Part shown: in pieces, positions 61,855 through 64,000 of the stretch | How the letters are laid out: each line of letters begins with the position of its first letter | Position numbering within the stretch: the stretch's first letter is position 1 | From: Liolophura sinensis | Taxonomy: Eukaryota > Mollusca > Polyplacophora > Chitonida > Chitonidae | Assembly: GCF_032854445.1 (NCBI RefSeq) | Contig: NC_088303.1 | Span: forward strand, 3,295,501-3,359,500 | DNA length: 64,000 nt | Direction of reading: 5' to 3' | Position numbers and translations under genes: made by a program | Notes under the pieces: generated by a model | What the model was told of the DNA's origin: nothing | What the model saw: only the letters and a program-made list of their open reading frames with translations | Databases searched by the model: none

Positions 61855-62077
61855 GTAATTTGCTAGAACTTGTTAGATCCTGGGTGTTATAAGCGACGAT
61901 TTCAATCAACCTCACAAGTTATTATTTCAAAAACTGGAGTGTGAAGGTTATTCCATCAAACGCCTTCACTCTAAGTTTCTTTTCGTCGTCATATGACTGA
62001 AAAATTGTTAAGTACGATGTTAAACCCCAAGCACTCACTCTTTAAGTTTTTTAGTTTTACAATGAGTATAATTTCCC
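61855..62077 (+). repeat. Unclassified dispersed repeat, copy 3, split by a SINE tail
   Basis: CTTGTTAGATCCTGGGTGTT, GATTTCAATCAACCTCACAA, GGTTATTCCATCAAACGCCT and CACTCTAAGTTTC match copy 1. The sequence is then interrupted at 61979-62042 and resumes with TTTACAATGAGTATAATT, which aligns to the next part of copy 1 (TTTCACAATGATTATAATTT). Confidence 0.65.
61979..62042 (+). mobile_element. Second-family SINE tail inserted in the dispersed repeat
   Basis: TCGTCGTCATATGACTGAAA then AATTGTTAAGTACGATGTTA and AACCCCAAGCACTCACTC match the tail at 30753-30821. TAAGTTT occurs on both sides and may be the target duplication. Confidence 0.7.
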
Positions 62078-62323
62078 TGTAGGTTGTAATGTCTAAGTTT
62101 TAGGCCGTATTGATACCCCCTACTGGTTATCTAACATGAGCTAGTCCGGCTCCATGGTAACAAGCGGAAAGCCCGCCATGATGTAAAGAAGACTGAATAT
62201 AGCCGTCCGTCAAGAAAGTACAGAAATGGAAGTATACCAGAACCAGCCCCAGGCACAGTAAACAGTCTCTCAAACAAGCCAGGCAAATTTAGACACAACA
62301 GCAAAAAGCATACACCTTTTTAA

Positions 62324-63253
62324 AAACCCCAAAACAAACCACACAGGAATAATGGGTGTAGAAATTGTGGAGGTGTTTGGCCACATAGAAATACAAGTTG
62401 TCCAGCTACTGGTAAAACATGTGGGAATTGTGGTAAACTCAACCATTTTGGTAGCGTGTGTCGTAGCTCACAAAATCGGACCAAAAAGCCCGTTAATAAA
62501 ATACACGCAGAAGTTACCAACACTGATTCATCATCAGGGGATGAGTATGTATTTACCGTGTGTGGCAAAAGCAGCCGTGTAAAGTTTCCCACTAAACAGC
62601 CCAAAATTGCAGTGAAAACAGCAGGCACAGCGGTTCCAATCTTAGTTGATAGTGGCGCGTCAGTGAACATGTTAGATAAATCATGTTGTACAGAAATAAC
62701 GAAACACAAAAAAGTCTCACTCGGCAAGCCAAAATCAAAAATATTTGTCTATGGTTCCAAAACCCCTCTGCCTGTTATGGGTGCTTTTGAGGCAAACATA
62801 GAAATATCAGAGAAAACGTGCTCAGCTGTTTTTTATGTGGTGGGTCAAAATTCAGGTTCCTTGTTAGGTTTTGAGACATTTACACAGCTAGAACTTATCA
62901 AACTCCCCACAGTGGCAGACAGTTTATGCCTCAATCTCCATTCAGTGATAAACAAGCAGGGTAAACTCCTCACAGAGAACGAAAATAGTTTCCTACCACA
63001 ACAACCTCTGCCATCAGTTGATAAATTCCCTACAGTGAAGAAAAATAATCACGCATCAGAACAACTCTGTCATCAGTTGAGGAGTCATACCTCAGACATA
63101 TTTGATGGCGTAGGGAAATTAAAGGACTACCAATTCAAAATACCTGTAGATCCGTCAGTCAAGCCTATTGCTCAACCACCACGATGCATACCATTTCACA
63201 TGAGAAAGCAGGTAGAATTAGAACTTGAAAATCTAGAAAAGCAGACATCATAG
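62324..63253 (+). pseudogene. Gag nucleocapsid-protease-RT start of the Ty3/Gypsy element
   Basis: The open frame begins after an in-frame TAA at 62321 and lacks a proper start. The first knuckle (from 62357) is CRNCGGVWPHRNTSC, with five rather than four residues between Cys and His. The second is canonical, CGNCGKLNHFGSVC. The protease active site VDSGAS has its Asp at 62648-62650. The N-terminal RT segment follows (about 63128 on, with PPRCIPFHMRKQVE). The frame ends at TAG 63251-63253, while RT similarity continues downstream in another frame. The upstream Gag linker is also in a different frame. Confidence 0.87.
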
Positions 63254-63960
63254 AGAAGGTCGATGGTCGTACACCATGGGTATTGCCAGTAGTGGTGGTC
63301 CCGAAGAAGGACAAATCAAGAGTCCGTGTCTGTGTTGATATGACGTTTCCAAATACTGCTGTCTTTCGTGAACGTCATCCAACGCCCACCATGGACGAAA
63401 TCATACATGATCTAAACGGAGCCACAGTATTCTCCAAACTCAACATGCGACAAGGGTATCATCAGATCGAATTACATCCAGAGCCACGGTGACAACATTT
63501 GCCACACACAAAGGCCTGCGACGTTTGTCGTCAGGGTCAGAAATTTTCCAGGACGTGATTCAGCAGACACTAAGTCACACACCCGGTGTGAAAAACCCTC
63601 CAGACGACATCATCGTGGTCGAACACAAACTGAACATGACAAGTCGCTGCGATTGGTCTTCCAGAGACTTTGAGACAAAAGCCTTACACTCGGGCTGGAA
63701 AAATGTGTTTTTAACAAACCAGTCTGGAGTTCTTCGGATTTGTGTTTTCCAAGCAAGAAATATCCCCAGATCTGGCAAAAGTGGATGCAGTGAAAAACGC
63801 TCCAATTCCAAAGGATGCATCGGCTGTGCGAAGCTTCCTAGGGACGACAAACTACGTGTCGCTCTTCATTGACGACTGCGCGACAATAACGGAACCACTG
63901 CGTGAGCTGACGAGACAGAACGTGAAATTTGATTTGGATTGAAAAACACCAAGACGCCTT
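63254..63960 (+). pseudogene. Reverse transcriptase remnant of the Ty3/Gypsy element
   Basis: RT blocks are split over several frames: one up to the TGA at 63490-63492 with VVVPKKDKSRVRVCVD and VFSKLNMRQGYHQIEL; a second containing TTFATHKGLRR and the DD pair (codons 63603-63608, DDIIV); and a third (63742-63942) with SFLGTTNYVSLFIDD. In the first, the catalytic Asp of the FSKLDL motif is Asn (FSKLN), which should abolish polymerase activity. A stretch between ATHKGLRR and SEIFQDVI is shorter than in family members, indicating an internal deletion. A further frame change follows 63940. Confidence 0.85.
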
Positions 63961-64000
63961 CAATCGTCTAAAATCCTCACTGTCAGATACGTCATTGGTG

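Larger units (their letters stand above)
62162..64000 (+). mobile_element. Broken Ty3/Gypsy-type LTR retrotransposon, truncated by the window edge
   Basis: Order seen: Gag C-terminal linker (62162-62323), zinc knuckles, aspartic protease, reverse transcriptase, then the start of the connection/RNase H region. This order, with no integrase before the RT, is that of Ty3/Gypsy elements. No 5' LTR is recognisable; integrase and 3' LTR, if present, lie beyond the edge. At least four frame changes or premature stops break it, so it cannot encode a working polyprotein. The adjacent dispersed repeat at 61855-62077 is not part of it. Confidence 0.87.

Overview
The window is nuclear DNA from an animal, most likely a mollusc or another lophotrochozoan invertebrate. 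The reasons are: one spliced gene with canonical GT/AG junctions and a TATA promoter; AT-rich non-coding DNA everywhere else; many long (AT)n and (CA)n tracts; and several tRNA-derived SINEs whose body and tail (CTTGAGTACGGCGTAAAACA, CAATCAAATAAATAAATA) and a second tail type (TCGTCATATGACTGAAAAAT) I associate with molluscan and related genomes. The species assignment is inference. No bacterial genes, CRISPR array, rRNA or intact tRNA was seen.

The only gene I can support fully is a + strand orthologue of Scratch (scrt), a Snail-superfamily neural C2H2 zinc-finger repressor. It lies at 35292-39210 in two coding exons (35292-35451 and 38498-39210), giving 290 residues with an N-terminal SNAG motif, a Scratch box and five zinc fingers. 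Just upstream are two CCAAT boxes, a TATA box at 34883-34890 and a plausible initiator at 34913-34918. The inferred leader of about 377 nt holds four very short upstream ORFs. About 34 kb to the left and 23 kb to the right hold no other convincing host gene, which is the sparse setting common around developmental regulators.

The left half (1-34 kb) holds a decayed coding-like stretch (1633-2504), a full-length SINE with a perfect 12-bp target duplication (6728-6978), (AT)n tracts, a 26-bp minisatellite next to a 15-bp one (9.46-10.66 kb), a 335-bp foldback with an (AT)n core (12.0-12.3 kb), a dispersed unclassified repeat interrupted by a SINE (15.05-16.09 kb), a 37-bp minisatellite (16.17-17.27 kb), a LINE reverse-transcriptase C-terminal relic (about 24 kb), a 51-bp array (28.9 kb) and a 33-bp array (30.9 kb).

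The right half (39-64 kb) holds a possible solo-LTR-like segment (about 41.8-42.06 kb), a 42-bp triplication with splice-site-like edges (47.2 kb), a large 24-bp array with decayed edges (47.4-49.5 kb), a composite duplication (54.6 kb), a 39-bp array (56.1 kb), two arrays of one 20-bp unit in opposite orientations (56.8-57.4 and 58.2-59.4 kb), a 53-bp array (61.0-61.4 kb), and a broken Ty3/Gypsy-type retrotransposon running off the right edge (62.16-64.0 kb).

Almost all long open frames outside Scratch are by-products of stop-free tandem repeats. The most unusual structures are the inverted 20-bp arrays, the foldback, and the block-duplicated 26- and 37-bp arrays.
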